Part shown: positions 34,925 through 43,298 of the stretch, piece after piece
How the letters are laid out: each line of letters opens with the position of its first letter
Numbering within the stretch: position 1 is the first letter of the stretch
Assembly: GCF_033971905.1 (NCBI RefSeq)
Contig: NZ_JALBUT010000006.1
Coordinates: 62,001-126,000 of the forward strand
Reading direction: 5' to 3'
DNA: 64,000 nucleotides
Source: Intestinicryptomonas porci
GTDB taxonomy: Bacteria; Verrucomicrobiota; Verrucomicrobiia; Opitutales; Intestinicryptomonadaceae
Made by a program: the position numbers and the translations under genes
Notes under the pieces: model-generated
What the model was told of the DNA's origin: nothing
The model's input: the letters and a program-made list of their open reading frames with translations, nothing else
Database searches by the model: none

Positions 34925-36841
34925 ATGAAAAAAATCATATTACCGATAACTCCACTTGCATTGTTTGCAATGTCTGCTTACGGTGCAAATTATAACGCAA
35001 CACTCGGCGAAGGTACATATAACTGGACAGATGAAATTTGGGACACCGCCCCAAATAATGCCGGCACGGTTTCTGTTACCGGCGTGAGCGCAGATAAGAG
35101 CATACTAAACTACACCGGCACGCAAACGAATGAGAATAAATTGCTTGTTACAAATGCAACGGTAAATATGCAAGGCACGGCAGAAACTCCTGCAACTTAC
35201 AATTTCGGTGCAGGCGAAAACCCTCCGACTCTCGAAGTAGTTGACGGTATTTTTAACTCATCAAAAGCAACTCTTACTTTTGGCAATTTTTTAATTGTAA
35301 AAGCACGTGGAGATTCTGAAATTAACTTTAACTCCGGCACTGTTTTAAATAGCGGTTTTATCAACATCAATTTGGCAGGTTCATCTGCACTCACGTTTGA
35401 CGGAATTACTTGGAACAAGTCGATGTGGCAAAATGCCAATAGCATGAATATATATACCGACAGCTCGAAGTTGGTTCTAAAAAATGCGGCTACTTTAAAT
35501 TACACTAACTTCTGGGGTGCCTTAAACGAAGTCCTGTTCGACCAAAATGCAAGCATTGACATTTCAGGCGGCTCATCTTTTATAGGTCAAAACGGTGTTA
35601 AGCTTGTTATGTCAAATAATGCAGTTGCCACTGTCGATGGCACAAATTCCGCATTAAACTTTTCCGCAATGCAATTAAACAACAGTGCTAAAATCGACGT
35701 TAAAAACGGCGGCACCGTAAGTCTTGCAGACGTGGAAATCAACGACAGTGCAAGCATTAATTTCTTGAGCGATTTTTCTTATTCAAACACGGGAATTAAG
35801 GCAAGCGGCGCATCCGCAACAATCAATATTGACGGCGCCACAATGACGCGCAATTTGTCGGGTGCAACCCCAATTACCGTAAGTGGTAGCACAAAATTAA
35901 ATTTCATAAACGGCGCAACATTTAACGGTCAGCACAACCATAGCCTTGCCGTAACGGAAGATGCGATTGTCACATTTGACAATTCAACTCTTAAAACTGC
36001 AACATACCCAAAAGTTAGCGGCGAAGGAAACGGACAGCTAATATTTAAGAATGCCTCTCTCGGTGGTTCATACGGTAGCTTCATATTCAGTGGAAACGCA
36101 GTTATGACTGTTGACGCTTCAAACTTTAGCAAAGTATTTCACACCCAAAATTCAGATAAATATACATTCAACTTCTCGGAAAATTCTGTATTGAATATCC
36201 AAAACGGTTCTACAATCAAACATAACGGGGGATATGCAGATCTCGGCTTTGGCATTCAAGGAAGCGCAAAAGTAAACCTAACAGGCGGCTCTACTTTAGA
36301 TTTCTCTGCAAATAATCGCAAATTTGACATACTCGGCACTGCGAGTTTAAATATCGGCACCGGAGCAAATACATTCAAGGCAGGCGTATTTACAATGGAA
36401 AGCGGCGCAACACTCAAAATTGAAGGTTCGCAAAACACTGTCTCTATTTACAACCTAAATTCCGCGGGCACACTTTCGTTTGTTGCAGACACAACCGGTA
36501 TTTCAACAGTAAATGTTACCTCTGAAATAACCGATATGAGCGGAATGCTCATCCTCGACTTCTCAAGATTCCTGGGTGAAGAGCTTACCGCCGCCATCAT
36601 CACGACTGCTGACATTTTCACGTTTAACGAATATATCGGAACAAGTGAAAGCGGACTGGAAAAAGTTGATGTCATCACACGCAATGAAGGCGACGCTTGG
36701 GACATTTACTTTGAAGACGGCACATTGATGATAGCCTACACCGCAGTACCGGAACCCGCAACATATGCGGCAATCTTCGGCGCGCTGGTTTTGGGGCTTG
36801 CAATTTACAAACGCCAAAAAAACGGGCAGGAACGGCAATAA
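34925..36841 (+). CDS. PEP-CTERM surface protein, 638 aa
   Basis: A secreted protein. The signal peptide is MKKIILPITPLALFAMSAYG; the start is set there, since the longer reading from 34850 has no signal-like N-terminus. The body is Asn/Ser/Thr-rich with many short beta-strand units (INLAGSSALTFDG, VNLTGGSTLDFSAN), typical of beta-helix passengers. The C-terminus is VPEPATYAAIFGAL, a hydrophobic helix and a basic tail, YKRQKNGQERQ, several residues longer than in the other two PEP-CTERM proteins here. Its last codons lie inside a direct repeat. Confidence 0.83.
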   Translation: MKKIILPITPLALFAMSAYGANYNATLGEGTYNWTDEIWDTAPNNAGTVSVTGVSADKSILNYTGTQTNENKLLVTNATVNMQGTAETPATYNFGAGENPPTLEVVDGIFNSSKATLTFGNFLIVKARGDSEINFNSGTVLNSGFININLAGSSALTFDGITWNKSMWQNANSMNIYTDSSKLVLKNAATLNYTNFWGALNEVLFDQNASIDISGGSSFIGQNGVKLVMSNNAVATVDGTNSALNFSAMQLNNSAKIDVKNGGTVSLADVEINDSASINFLSDFSYSNTGIKASGASATINIDGATMTRNLSGATPITVSGSTKLNFINGATFNGQHNHSLAVTEDAIVTFDNSTLKTATYPKVSGEGNGQLIFKNASLGGSYGSFIFSGNAVMTVDASNFSKVFHTQNSDKYTFNFSENSVLNIQNGSTIKHNGGYADLGFGIQGSAKVNLTGGSTLDFSANNRKFDILGTASLNIGTGANTFKAGVFTMESGATLKIEGSQNTVSIYNLNSAGTLSFVADTTGISTVNVTSEITDMSGMLILDFSRFLGEELTAAIITTADIFTFNEYIGTSESGLEKVDVITRNEGDAWDIYFEDGTLMIAYTAVPEPATYAAIFGALVLGLAIYKRQKNGQERQ

Positions 36842-36906
36842 AAAGGTAGTTTTTTACTTTAATTTCAGGGCTTCGCTTCAAAACAAGTGAAGTCCTTTTT
36901 ATTGCC
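36828..36906 (+). repeat. Direct repeat copy 1, with terminator of the second PEP-CTERM gene
   Basis: About 79 bp containing the gene's last codons and a hairpin (AGGGCTTCGCT at 36867-36877 with AGTGAAGTCCT ending at 36895) followed by five T. It recurs at 37051-37128. Confidence 0.85.
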
Positions 36907-37050
36907 TCGCCCTCCATCTTTGTTTTACTTCGGACTCACGACCACAAGGTCGCTACGCCTCGTAAAGCAAAAGAGCATCGGGCTTCCTGCCCGTTTTTTA
37001 CGCCTATACCTCACAAGCCTCCATCTCGAAAGCATCATTAAAATCAAAAT

Positions 37051-37128
37051 AGGAACGGCAATAAAAAGGTAGTTTTCAACTTTAATTTCAGGGCTTCGCT
37101 AAAAAATAGTGAAGCCCTTTTTATTGCC
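37051..37128 (+). repeat. Direct repeat copy 2, orphan terminator
   Basis: About 78 bp nearly identical to 36828-36906, including the AACGGCAATAA end of the gene and a terminator hairpin. It has no gene in front of it. The intervening 36907-37050 contains an imperfect palindrome and a second hairpin, GGGC-ttcct-GCCC followed by T. The stretch 37129-37275 shows nothing further that I can name. Confidence 0.85.
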
Positions 37129-37275
37129 CCTTTTCTACTTAAAGAAAATCTTTTTTTTTTATTTCCACTTCGAACTTTTATTTTACCTTAAAAAATACCG
37201 CTATTACAAAAGCTAATCGAACTTATCAAAATATACAAACTGAAAGAATAGATAAGTCATCTACCCTGCATGGGC

Positions 37276-38388
37276 TTATTGGAATTTGCGCCAGATTAAG
37301 TCGGCAAATTTTTCAGACGGGATTTCAACGAAGCGGTAGAAAAGCATTGTTGCGGCGGCAAGAACGGGCAAAGAAAGCATCCATGAAACTGTCGTGCCAA
37401 ACCCAAATCCGAAACCGGCTTCCCTCATCTTTACGAATATCCATGCCGAAAACGACATCATTATCGGGAAATGTATCAGTATTAGAGAAAACGACCATTT
37501 GCCCAATTTGCAAAGAGTATCGGAGCTTACAAGCCTTTGCATGCCGGGATTTAGAGCAAATCCCAATATCATCAGAAAATTTCCAACCGCATAGACGACG
37601 CCCAAATGAAGCCATACAGGTAGCGAAACAACGGGAATGAAATTACCTATCAAAACGCCAACAAAAATCAACGCCAAAGAAAGCGCATTGCAAGCTTTAA
37701 GTTTTGAACAGCATGAGGCGGCATCGGCCGCCGCAATTCCCGCGATAAACGACGCGTAATTTCCATCTATTGCCATGGACAGGAAAAATACCGCGGCGTA
37801 TGCGAAAAAGCGAAATTTTGAATTTCCAAACAACGCCAAAAATGAATATGTCAGATATGAGCCAATAAAAATTATGTTCATACACCAGAGGATGCTGCAA
37901 TAATATCTGTCGCCATGTATAAACGCCGTATAAAAAGAAGACTTCAACGCCGATAAAAAAGAATATCCGCCCTGATAATAAACCGACGACCAATGCGACG
38001 GGGCGATTCTTCCCAATTCGCCGTTAAAAAACAATCCGCATGCAAGGAAAACATAGCAAATCATCGTGCAAGCAAGCACTGGCGGCATAAGTCTGAAATA
38101 TCTTTTTACGGACTGTTTTATCAGCAGTTTCGGGCTGTCCCCCTTGAAATAAACCGTCGCCACAATAAAGCCTATCAAGGCGAAAAACGTATATAGCGGA
38201 AACGAACTGTTTGTAAAAACGGACAAGGGGAAATGGTTAAAAAAATATTCAGATTTATCGGAGTCCGCAATTCCGCACTCCCAGCCGACATACCCTATCG
38301 GGAAAAACGCCAAAACATAATGAAACAAAGTCACCCAGATAGATGATATTGCCTTTAAACCGTCAATGTATTTTATGTGCGAACTTAT
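37276..38388 (-). CDS. Acyltransferase 3-family membrane protein, apparent ATA start
   Basis: An integral membrane O-acyltransferase-type protein of about 370 residues with some nine helices; such proteins acetylate or succinylate surface polysaccharides. The family's N-terminal motif appears as YIDGLKAISSIWVTLFHY, but only if translation begins at an ATA at 38388, which has AGGAAA 5 nt upstream and no ATG, GTG or TTG before it in frame. The first conventional start is a GTG at 38334, which would delete the IDGLKA motif. A glycosyltransferase gene lies upstream on the same strand. Confidence 0.75.
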   Translation of the reverse strand: MSSHIKYIDGLKAISSIWVTLFHYVLAFFPIGYVGWECGIADSDKSEYFFNHFPLSVFTNSSFPLYTFFALIGFIVATVYFKGDSPKLLIKQSVKRYFRLMPPVLACTMICYVFLACGLFFNGELGRIAPSHWSSVYYQGGYSFLSALKSSFYTAFIHGDRYYCSILWCMNIIFIGSYLTYSFLALFGNSKFRFFAYAAVFFLSMAIDGNYASFIAGIAAADAASCCSKLKACNALSLALIFVGVLIGNFIPVVSLPVWLHLGVVYAVGNFLMILGFALNPGMQRLVSSDTLCKLGKWSFSLILIHFPIMMSFSAWIFVKMREAGFGFGFGTTVSWMLSLPVLAAATMLFYRFVEIPSEKFADLIWRKFQ

Positions 38389-38498
38389 GGATATTTCCTA
38401 TAATTATAAATATTTTGTTTTACTTCGCAAAAACAATAATTTTACGAATTTCAACAAACGAAAATCGTGACAAAAAACCCTGTTTTTCAGCATTAGTA

Positions 38499-39233
38499 CT
38501 AACGCCAATGCTCTGCCAACCACTTTGGAGGGATGACATGCCTGAAAAATTTTTTAAATCCCGTAACCTTGCCTTCCATAGCCTCTTGCGGAGTGGGATT
38601 GCCGTGGAAAACTATCATTTTAGCCCCTTTCGGCAAACGAGGCTCTTTAAAAAAGCAGAGAGGAAACGGCAAAATACAGCCGTGTTTGAAGCTCGGCATC
38701 CATTCAGAAGGGAAGAAATTAAGCCTACCCTGCGCGCCCAAAACCCCGCCGACATAAGCCTGCTCGTGGCGGTACTTAGCCTTTACTTCGTCGATGTGTT
38801 CAATGAAATTATCGTATAAATCCGAAAACTTGCCCGCCTCAAATCTGTAAACGCTCGTAAGCCCGACTCCCTGCGTTTTCGACTTGTTCCAATAGCGTTT
38901 CACATAAATGAAATCGCCTTCCATCGTGAAAAACTCGTCTATGTTGCCGACAATCACGGTGTCCAAATCCAAGAACAAAATGCGCCCTTCAAGCCCGACA
39001 TCCTTTTTAAAAAGCGACAGCTTGCGCCAGCCGCGCTCTTTGTCGGGCGGCAAAGGCATTTCGGGGAGCGGGCGGATTTCTATTTGCGGATTTATACCTT
39101 CGTCGTTGTCCGTAAAACAAATAAAGCTGAAAGGCAAAGAGGAGTTGCGCACAACCATATTGTATAGCCTATTCACATAATCAGGGGAATATTTTGTCCC
39201 CCACTTCATACAGACAACAGTATATTTTTCCAT
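38499..39233 (-). CDS. Glycosyltransferase-like protein
   Basis: A 244-residue protein with the DxD-containing motif GRILFLDLDTVIVGNIDEFF, as in GT8-like glycosyltransferases that use nucleotide sugars. The N-terminus is YTVVCMKWGTKYSPDYVNRLYNMV and FICFTDNDEGI. There is no signal peptide. The start is the ATG at 39233; a TTG two codons earlier is also in frame. With the acyltransferase downstream, a role in surface polysaccharide or LPS decoration is plausible but unproven. Confidence 0.72.
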   Translation of the reverse strand: MEKYTVVCMKWGTKYSPDYVNRLYNMVVRNSSLPFSFICFTDNDEGINPQIEIRPLPEMPLPPDKERGWRKLSLFKKDVGLEGRILFLDLDTVIVGNIDEFFTMEGDFIYVKRYWNKSKTQGVGLTSVYRFEAGKFSDLYDNFIEHIDEVKAKYRHEQAYVGGVLGAQGRLNFFPSEWMPSFKHGCILPFPLCFFKEPRLPKGAKMIVFHGNPTPQEAMEGKVTGFKKFFRHVIPPKWLAEHWR

Positions 39234-39509
39234 AATCAAATGCTGTAAAAAAACCGCCTGATAAGCAAGTTAAATAATCGCCGCGCTACCACCCTGCCCC
39301 GTCTGAAAAGCCGCGGCGAAAAGAGAAAATACAAAAAATCGAAAATTTTAACAAAAAGAGCTTGCAAGAAATAAAAAAATCCATTGAATAAAACACTTTA
39401 AAAATTCTACGGGATAAAACCTGAAGATGGTCCACAAAAAATTAAATGAGATGTTGCTTGATTTTCGTTAGGAAAAGCGCATTAAAAGTTTAAATTGTGG
39501 CACATACAA

Positions 39510-39586
39510 GGGGGTATAGCTCAGTTGGTTAGAGCACTTGCATGACACGCAAGGGGTCCGCAGTTCGAGTCTGCGTACTCCCACCA
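39510..39586 (+). tRNA. tRNA-Val (GAC)
   Basis: A 77-nt cloverleaf. Acceptor stem GGGGGTA pairs with TACTCCC (one G-T). The anticodon loop ATGACAC, closed by CTTGC/GCAAG, gives anticodon GAC. The T-arm is GCAGTTCGAGTCTGC, and CCA is encoded. Confidence 0.95.
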
Positions 39587-39604
39587 TTTTAAAACCGCAT
39601 TGAA

Positions 39605-39633
39605 CCGTTGCTTATCACAAGCAACGGTTTTTT
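39605..39633 (+). terminator. Terminator after tRNA-Val
   Basis: AACCGTTGCTT pairs with AAGCAACGGTT across a 5-nt loop, followed by a T run. It ends just before the left end of the IS remnant. Confidence 0.85.
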
Positions 39634-40295
39634 ATGGGTCAACGCCAGAGGTTGTGGAATATCGATTTTTAGACGATTTGTTTTTCATAGTTTGACTCCG
39701 CATTCTACGAGCACTCTCAGTCGATAGTTTTGACTCGCGTTTGCATGCACAAACCGTCTCGCCCTTCGGGTCTTTTGCCTACGGCAAAATCTCATTCGCA
39801 CTTCGCTTGAATTGCAAAGCTGCCCAAGAAGAAGTAAAATGGAATAGAAAGTTGACATACCCATTGCGAAAACGTGGAGATAGGTTGAAAGCCGAAGAGC
39901 TTGAGCGATTGAAAAAGTTTTTTGAGAACAACCCAGCGATAAAGCTGGCTTACGAGTTTAAGGAAAGGTTGTGCGAGTTGCTGAACAGGAAACATCAAAC
40001 GGCAAAGGAATGTAAGAGAAATATAAGAGAACTGAAAACAATGATGAAACAGATGAAATACGAAGCGACACAAGAGTTTGAGCGGCTAGCAGGGACGATA
40101 AGCGAGTGGTTTACGCCAATAATCCGAATGTGGAGATTTACGAAAAATAACGGAATAACCGAGGGATTCCATAGGAAAATGAAACTGATACAACGAATGG
40201 CTTATAGTTATCGAAACTTCCAAAATTACAGATTGAGGGTCTTGGTTCTATGCGGCGTCTTTCACTAAAATCCACTCTCTTTGGTGTTGACCCAT
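39634..40295 (+). mobile_element. ISL3-family insertion sequence remnant
   Basis: The two ends are matching inverted repeats of about 27 bp: 39634-39660 (beginning ATGGGTCAAC) and 40269-40295 (whose complement also begins ATGGGTCAAC). Between them only the 3' part of an ISL3-like transposase remains; the first two thirds are missing and 39661-39830 is noncoding. No clear target-site duplication was seen. The element abuts the terminator of tRNA-Val. Confidence 0.75.
39831..40268 (+). pseudogene. 5'-truncated ISL3-type transposase
   Basis: About 145 codons match the C-terminal part of ISL3 (DDE_Tnp_ISL3) transposases: LKAEELERLKKFFENNP, then NNGITEGFHRKMKLIQRMAYSYRNFQNYRLRVL, the conserved C-terminal box that holds the last catalytic Glu. 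The N-terminal zinc ribbon and the first DDE Asp residues are absent. The frame is open at both ends, so the truncation looks like an internal deletion of the IS. Confidence 0.8.
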
Positions 40296-40369
40296 ATTTT
40301 CTCTCAATTACAATCTGTCATTGTTGTTTTTTATCAGATAAAATTCTCGCGCCCCATGCCCGAAAACAA

Positions 40370-40396
40370 AAAAGCCGCAAAAAAATTGCGGCTTTT
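40370..40396 (-). terminator. Terminator after tRNA-Ser
   Basis: AAAGCCGCAA (40371-40380) pairs with TTGCGGCTTT (40386-40395). On the minus strand it is followed by a T run. Confidence 0.8.
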
Positions 40397-40401
40397 AAAA
40401 A

Positions 40402-40495
40402 TGGCGGAGAGGATGAGATTCGAACTCACGATAGGGTTTTAAAGCCCTATACCGGTTTAGCAAACCAGCGCATTCGGCCACTCTGCCACCTCTCC
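40402..40495 (-). tRNA. tRNA-Ser (GCT)
   Basis: A 94-nt class II tRNA with a long variable arm (TATAGGGCTTTAAAACCCTA). Acceptor stem GGAGAGG; anticodon loop TTGCTAA, closed by CTGGT/ACCGG, gives GCT. CCA is encoded (TGG at plus 40402-40404). Confidence 0.95.
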
Positions 40496-40596
40496 GTCTT
40501 AATTTCCCAAATCTGTTTTAGCAAATTTGAAAGTATTAAAGAAAACAATATATTGACGTTTTACGCAAGCAAAATTTTTCGATTTTCCAAAAAAAT

Positions 40597-41166
40597 CTAC
40601 GCCCTTATGAGTTTATAAAAAGTCCGAATGTCGCTTATGATTGAGTTTATGCAATTTTCAGGCAAAGTTTCGTGAAGGCATGAAACCCTGCCAAGTATGT
40701 CCAAAAACACGTTCTGTATAAACACATCGGAAATATTTTTTATTTCTCCGTTTTTTCTCGCCCTGTTTAGCACATTTTTTTTCAGAAACAGCGACCATTC
40801 TCGCGCGGAGTTTTTCAGCCTTGAATCCCGCATGAGAACTTCCGCGTAAAGCAGGTTATATTTCAGAACGTCTATCTTTTCGCCCGCGATTTCAGAAAGC
40901 ATTTTAATGACGCGTTTCAAGTTTTTTATGAACTGCTCTATGCACTGCTCCAAGGAAATTTCCCCGATGTCCGTTAAAAATTCCTCCAAAAAGAATTTCT
41001 TGCACGACTCGAAAACCAATTCGGACTTGTCGTCGAAATACTTGTAAATCAAGCCGCGCGATATACCGATTTTTGCGGCAATGTCGCTTATTGAAACGCT
41101 GTCATAGCCTTTTTTTAAGAGCAATACGAAAGTGTTTGCGAGTATTAAATCTTTCGTGTTTTTCAT
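40597..41166 (-). CDS. TetR-family transcriptional regulator
   Basis: A 189-residue regulator. The N-terminal helix-turn-helix is typical: LILANTFVLLLKKGYDSVSISDIAAKIGISRGLIYKYFDDKSELV (residues about 7-52). The C-terminal ligand domain is unclassified. Its ATG overlaps the shc stop codon (ATGA), so it is the second gene of the shc operon. Twin palindromic operators lie in the promoter upstream of shc, so it probably represses both genes. The inducer is unknown and may be an isoprenoid or membrane-active compound. Confidence 0.9.
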   Translation of the reverse strand: MKNTKDLILANTFVLLLKKGYDSVSISDIAAKIGISRGLIYKYFDDKSELVFESCKKFFLEEFLTDIGEISLEQCIEQFIKNLKRVIKMLSEIAGEKIDVLKYNLLYAEVLMRDSRLKNSAREWSLFLKKNVLNRARKNGEIKNISDVFIQNVFLDILGRVSCLHETLPENCINSIISDIRTFYKLIRA

Positions 41167-43151
41167 TTCAAGCCCTTTGAAATTGCCATAATCGGGAAGT
41201 AATGGCAGTAATAGCCGTAACGCAGCATAAATCCGCGCGAAAGCTCTTTGCCCTGCGGCAGGGGCGCGCCGTTTTGCAAATCGACTTTCGCCCCCAAGCC
41301 GTAGCCTGGAAAGCCCGACCCAGTGAATTCAAATTCCTCCCAAGTGCCTTCTTTTGTCTGCGAATTTTCCAGAAATTTTATGCCTTTTGCGAACGCTTCA
41401 TCACCATAGCCGAACGATCCGAGCGCAATCAAAGCCCAAGCGGTTTGCGACGCCGTTGAAACACCCGATTTTCCCGCGCTTGACGGACTCATATAAGTTT
41501 CCGCGGTTTCGCCCCAACCGCCGTCTTCGTTTTGCTTTGATAAAATCCAGTCGAGAGCCTTTTTTACGCGCGGATTTTCGACTGTCTCTCCCACTCTTGC
41601 CAAAGCGGTCAAAACACACCATGTCCCGTAGATGTAGTTGACGCCCCATCTGCCGAACCAAGAGCCGTCTTTTTCCTGTTCGTCGTACAAAAATTTCAGG
41701 GCATTTTTCATTGCGGTATGCTCCTTGGAATATCCGCACATGCTAAGAGCCTCGACAATATGCGCAGTGACGTCCGCGCTTGGGGGGTCCAAAACTTCCC
41801 CGAAATCGCAAAAGGGGATTTTTATCACGATTTCCTTGTTGTTGTCCTTGTCGAATGCGCCCCAGCCGCCGTTTTCGGACTGCATTGCCAAAATCCAGCC
41901 TATTGCGCGCTCAATGACGGAATCAATTTTTTCAATCCGCGCGTCGCCATCGGGCAGTATGTTGCGGAATTTTTTCAGCGCGCAAATCGCGACTCCCGTG
42001 TCGTCGATATCGGGGTAGAACTTGTTTGCCCTTTCAAAAGACCATCCGCTCGGCTTAACTTGGTTCCCGACAAGCACCGCCCAGTCTCCGTAATGGTCGT
42101 TTTCCTTTTTCAAAAGATAATCGACCGCCTTTGCGACTCCCTCGCTTTCCCAGCTTTCGCCCGCGTCAAGAAGCGCGTTCAGCGCAAGCATCGTGTCCCA
42201 AACGGGGCTTTCGCTCGCCTTTATGCGTATGCCCTTTTCATTCGGCTCCGACCAGTGCAAATTGACGGCGTTCAAGGCAAGCTCCATATTTTTCTGCGTA
42301 AAGCCGAACCCGCTTATGTGCATTGCGATTATTCCGTAAATCCACGGAGGCTGTATGCCGCCCCAGTAACCATCTTCGTCCTGATGCTCCAAAATCCATT
42401 CCATAACCTTGCGCTTTGCCTGTTTTCTGAACGGATTCCACCCGAGAAATTTATTGTAGGCGCGCAAAAGCTTGTCGCTTGCCAAAAAGAAATTTTCCCA
42501 TGAAAAGAATTTTGTGTCGCGGTTTGAAAATCCCCACTGCTTGTATGTTCTGCCGTTCGGGAAAAGCTCGTCGCACCTTAATTTTTCATCGAGAATTTTT
42601 ACGGGCTTTTGCGAGAGGACTATCGTAAGCGGCATCATTGTCGCGCGAGCCCAGCATGCAAACCTGTAAATGTTAATCGGCAGAAACTTCGGCAGAAATA
42701 TTATTTCGGGAGGAAGTTCGGGAGTTTCGTCCCAATCCCACTCGCCAAAGAGCGCGAGCCAATATTTTGTGAAAACCCTTATGTGCTTCTGCCATTCGTG
42801 CTTCAAAAGCCATTCGCGCGCGCGCTTCATATAAGGCTCGTCGGGAGAAGACCCCGTTATGCGCAGGGCGTAATAGCATTCAACGGTCGTGTTTATGTCG
42901 CCGTTATTGGCGTTGAAATAGACGTCCCAAGAGCCGTCCTGCCTCTGGTTGTTTTTGATGTACTCCAAAATCGCGGCATTTTTGGGATTTTCAAAGCCGC
43001 AGAAAACCGAAGCCATAATCCACTGCGCTTCCATGCAACAGTTGGTTTCAAGAGGTGCGTTCCAGTATCCCTCTTCGTACTGGTTCTTATAAAGCCAGTC
43101 GATTGCGCGTTTCAAACATTCTTTTAAATTTTCTGATTTTACACTGTCCAT
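41163..43151 (-). CDS. shc: Squalene-hopene cyclase
   Basis: A 662-residue membrane-associated class II terpene cyclase that turns squalene into hopene/hopanol. The protonating motif is DIDDT with Asp381, Asp383 and Asp384 (PDIDDTGVA; the usual DxDDTA has Gly for Ala). Several QW repeats are visible: QRQDGSWDVYF, HQDEDGYWGG, ENGGWGAFD and NEDGGWGE. The start is the ATG at 43151, since the promoter and operators lie just upstream; a longer reading to 43214 would begin inside the operators. No squalene synthase gene is in the window. Confidence 0.93.
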   Translation of the reverse strand: MDSVKSENLKECLKRAIDWLYKNQYEEGYWNAPLETNCCMEAQWIMASVFCGFENPKNAAILEYIKNNQRQDGSWDVYFNANNGDINTTVECYYALRITGSSPDEPYMKRAREWLLKHEWQKHIRVFTKYWLALFGEWDWDETPELPPEIIFLPKFLPINIYRFACWARATMMPLTIVLSQKPVKILDEKLRCDELFPNGRTYKQWGFSNRDTKFFSWENFFLASDKLLRAYNKFLGWNPFRKQAKRKVMEWILEHQDEDGYWGGIQPPWIYGIIAMHISGFGFTQKNMELALNAVNLHWSEPNEKGIRIKASESPVWDTMLALNALLDAGESWESEGVAKAVDYLLKKENDHYGDWAVLVGNQVKPSGWSFERANKFYPDIDDTGVAICALKKFRNILPDGDARIEKIDSVIERAIGWILAMQSENGGWGAFDKDNNKEIVIKIPFCDFGEVLDPPSADVTAHIVEALSMCGYSKEHTAMKNALKFLYDEQEKDGSWFGRWGVNYIYGTWCVLTALARVGETVENPRVKKALDWILSKQNEDGGWGETAETYMSPSSAGKSGVSTASQTAWALIALGSFGYGDEAFAKGIKFLENSQTKEGTWEEFEFTGSGFPGYGLGAKVDLQNGAPLPQGKELSRGFMLRYGYYCHYFPIMAISKGLK

Positions 43152-43161
43152 TATTCGGGAA

Positions 43162-43216
43162 ATAAAAGTGAACGATTGTTCACTTGTCAAATAAAAAAGT
43201 GAACAATCGTTCACTT
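43162..43216 (-). promoter_or_regulatory. shc-tetR promoter with twin TetR operators
   Basis: Two 20-bp palindromes: O1 at 43166-43185 (AAGTGAACGATTGTTCACTT) and O2 at 43197-43216, the exact reverse complement of O1, 31 bp centre to centre. On the minus strand TTGACA (plus 43185-43190) and TTTTAT (plus 43162-43167) are 17 nt apart, and O1 fills the spacer. Repressor on O1 would block RNA polymerase. The predicted transcript start is only a few nt before ATG 43151, suggesting a near-leaderless mRNA. Confidence 0.85.
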
Positions 43217-43252
43217 TTTTTAACCCGCAAATTTTCCGCTTTAATGCAAAAA

Positions 43253-43281
43253 AAAACGCCCCCGATTCAGGGGGCGTTTTT
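43253..43281. terminator. Terminator after carA
   Basis: AAAACGCCCCC (43253-43263) pairs exactly with GGGGGCGTTTT (43270-43280), with A and T flanks. Confidence 0.85.
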
Positions 43282-43298
43282 GATTTGCAATAAAAAAA

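Noticed and set aside
39626..40303. Target-site duplication around the ISL3 remnant
   Set aside because: The 8-bp flanks (39626-39633 and 40296-40303) do not match.
41718..42503. 261-residue plus-strand reading frame
   Set aside because: Antisense shadow of shc, which carries QW repeats and the DxDD motif.
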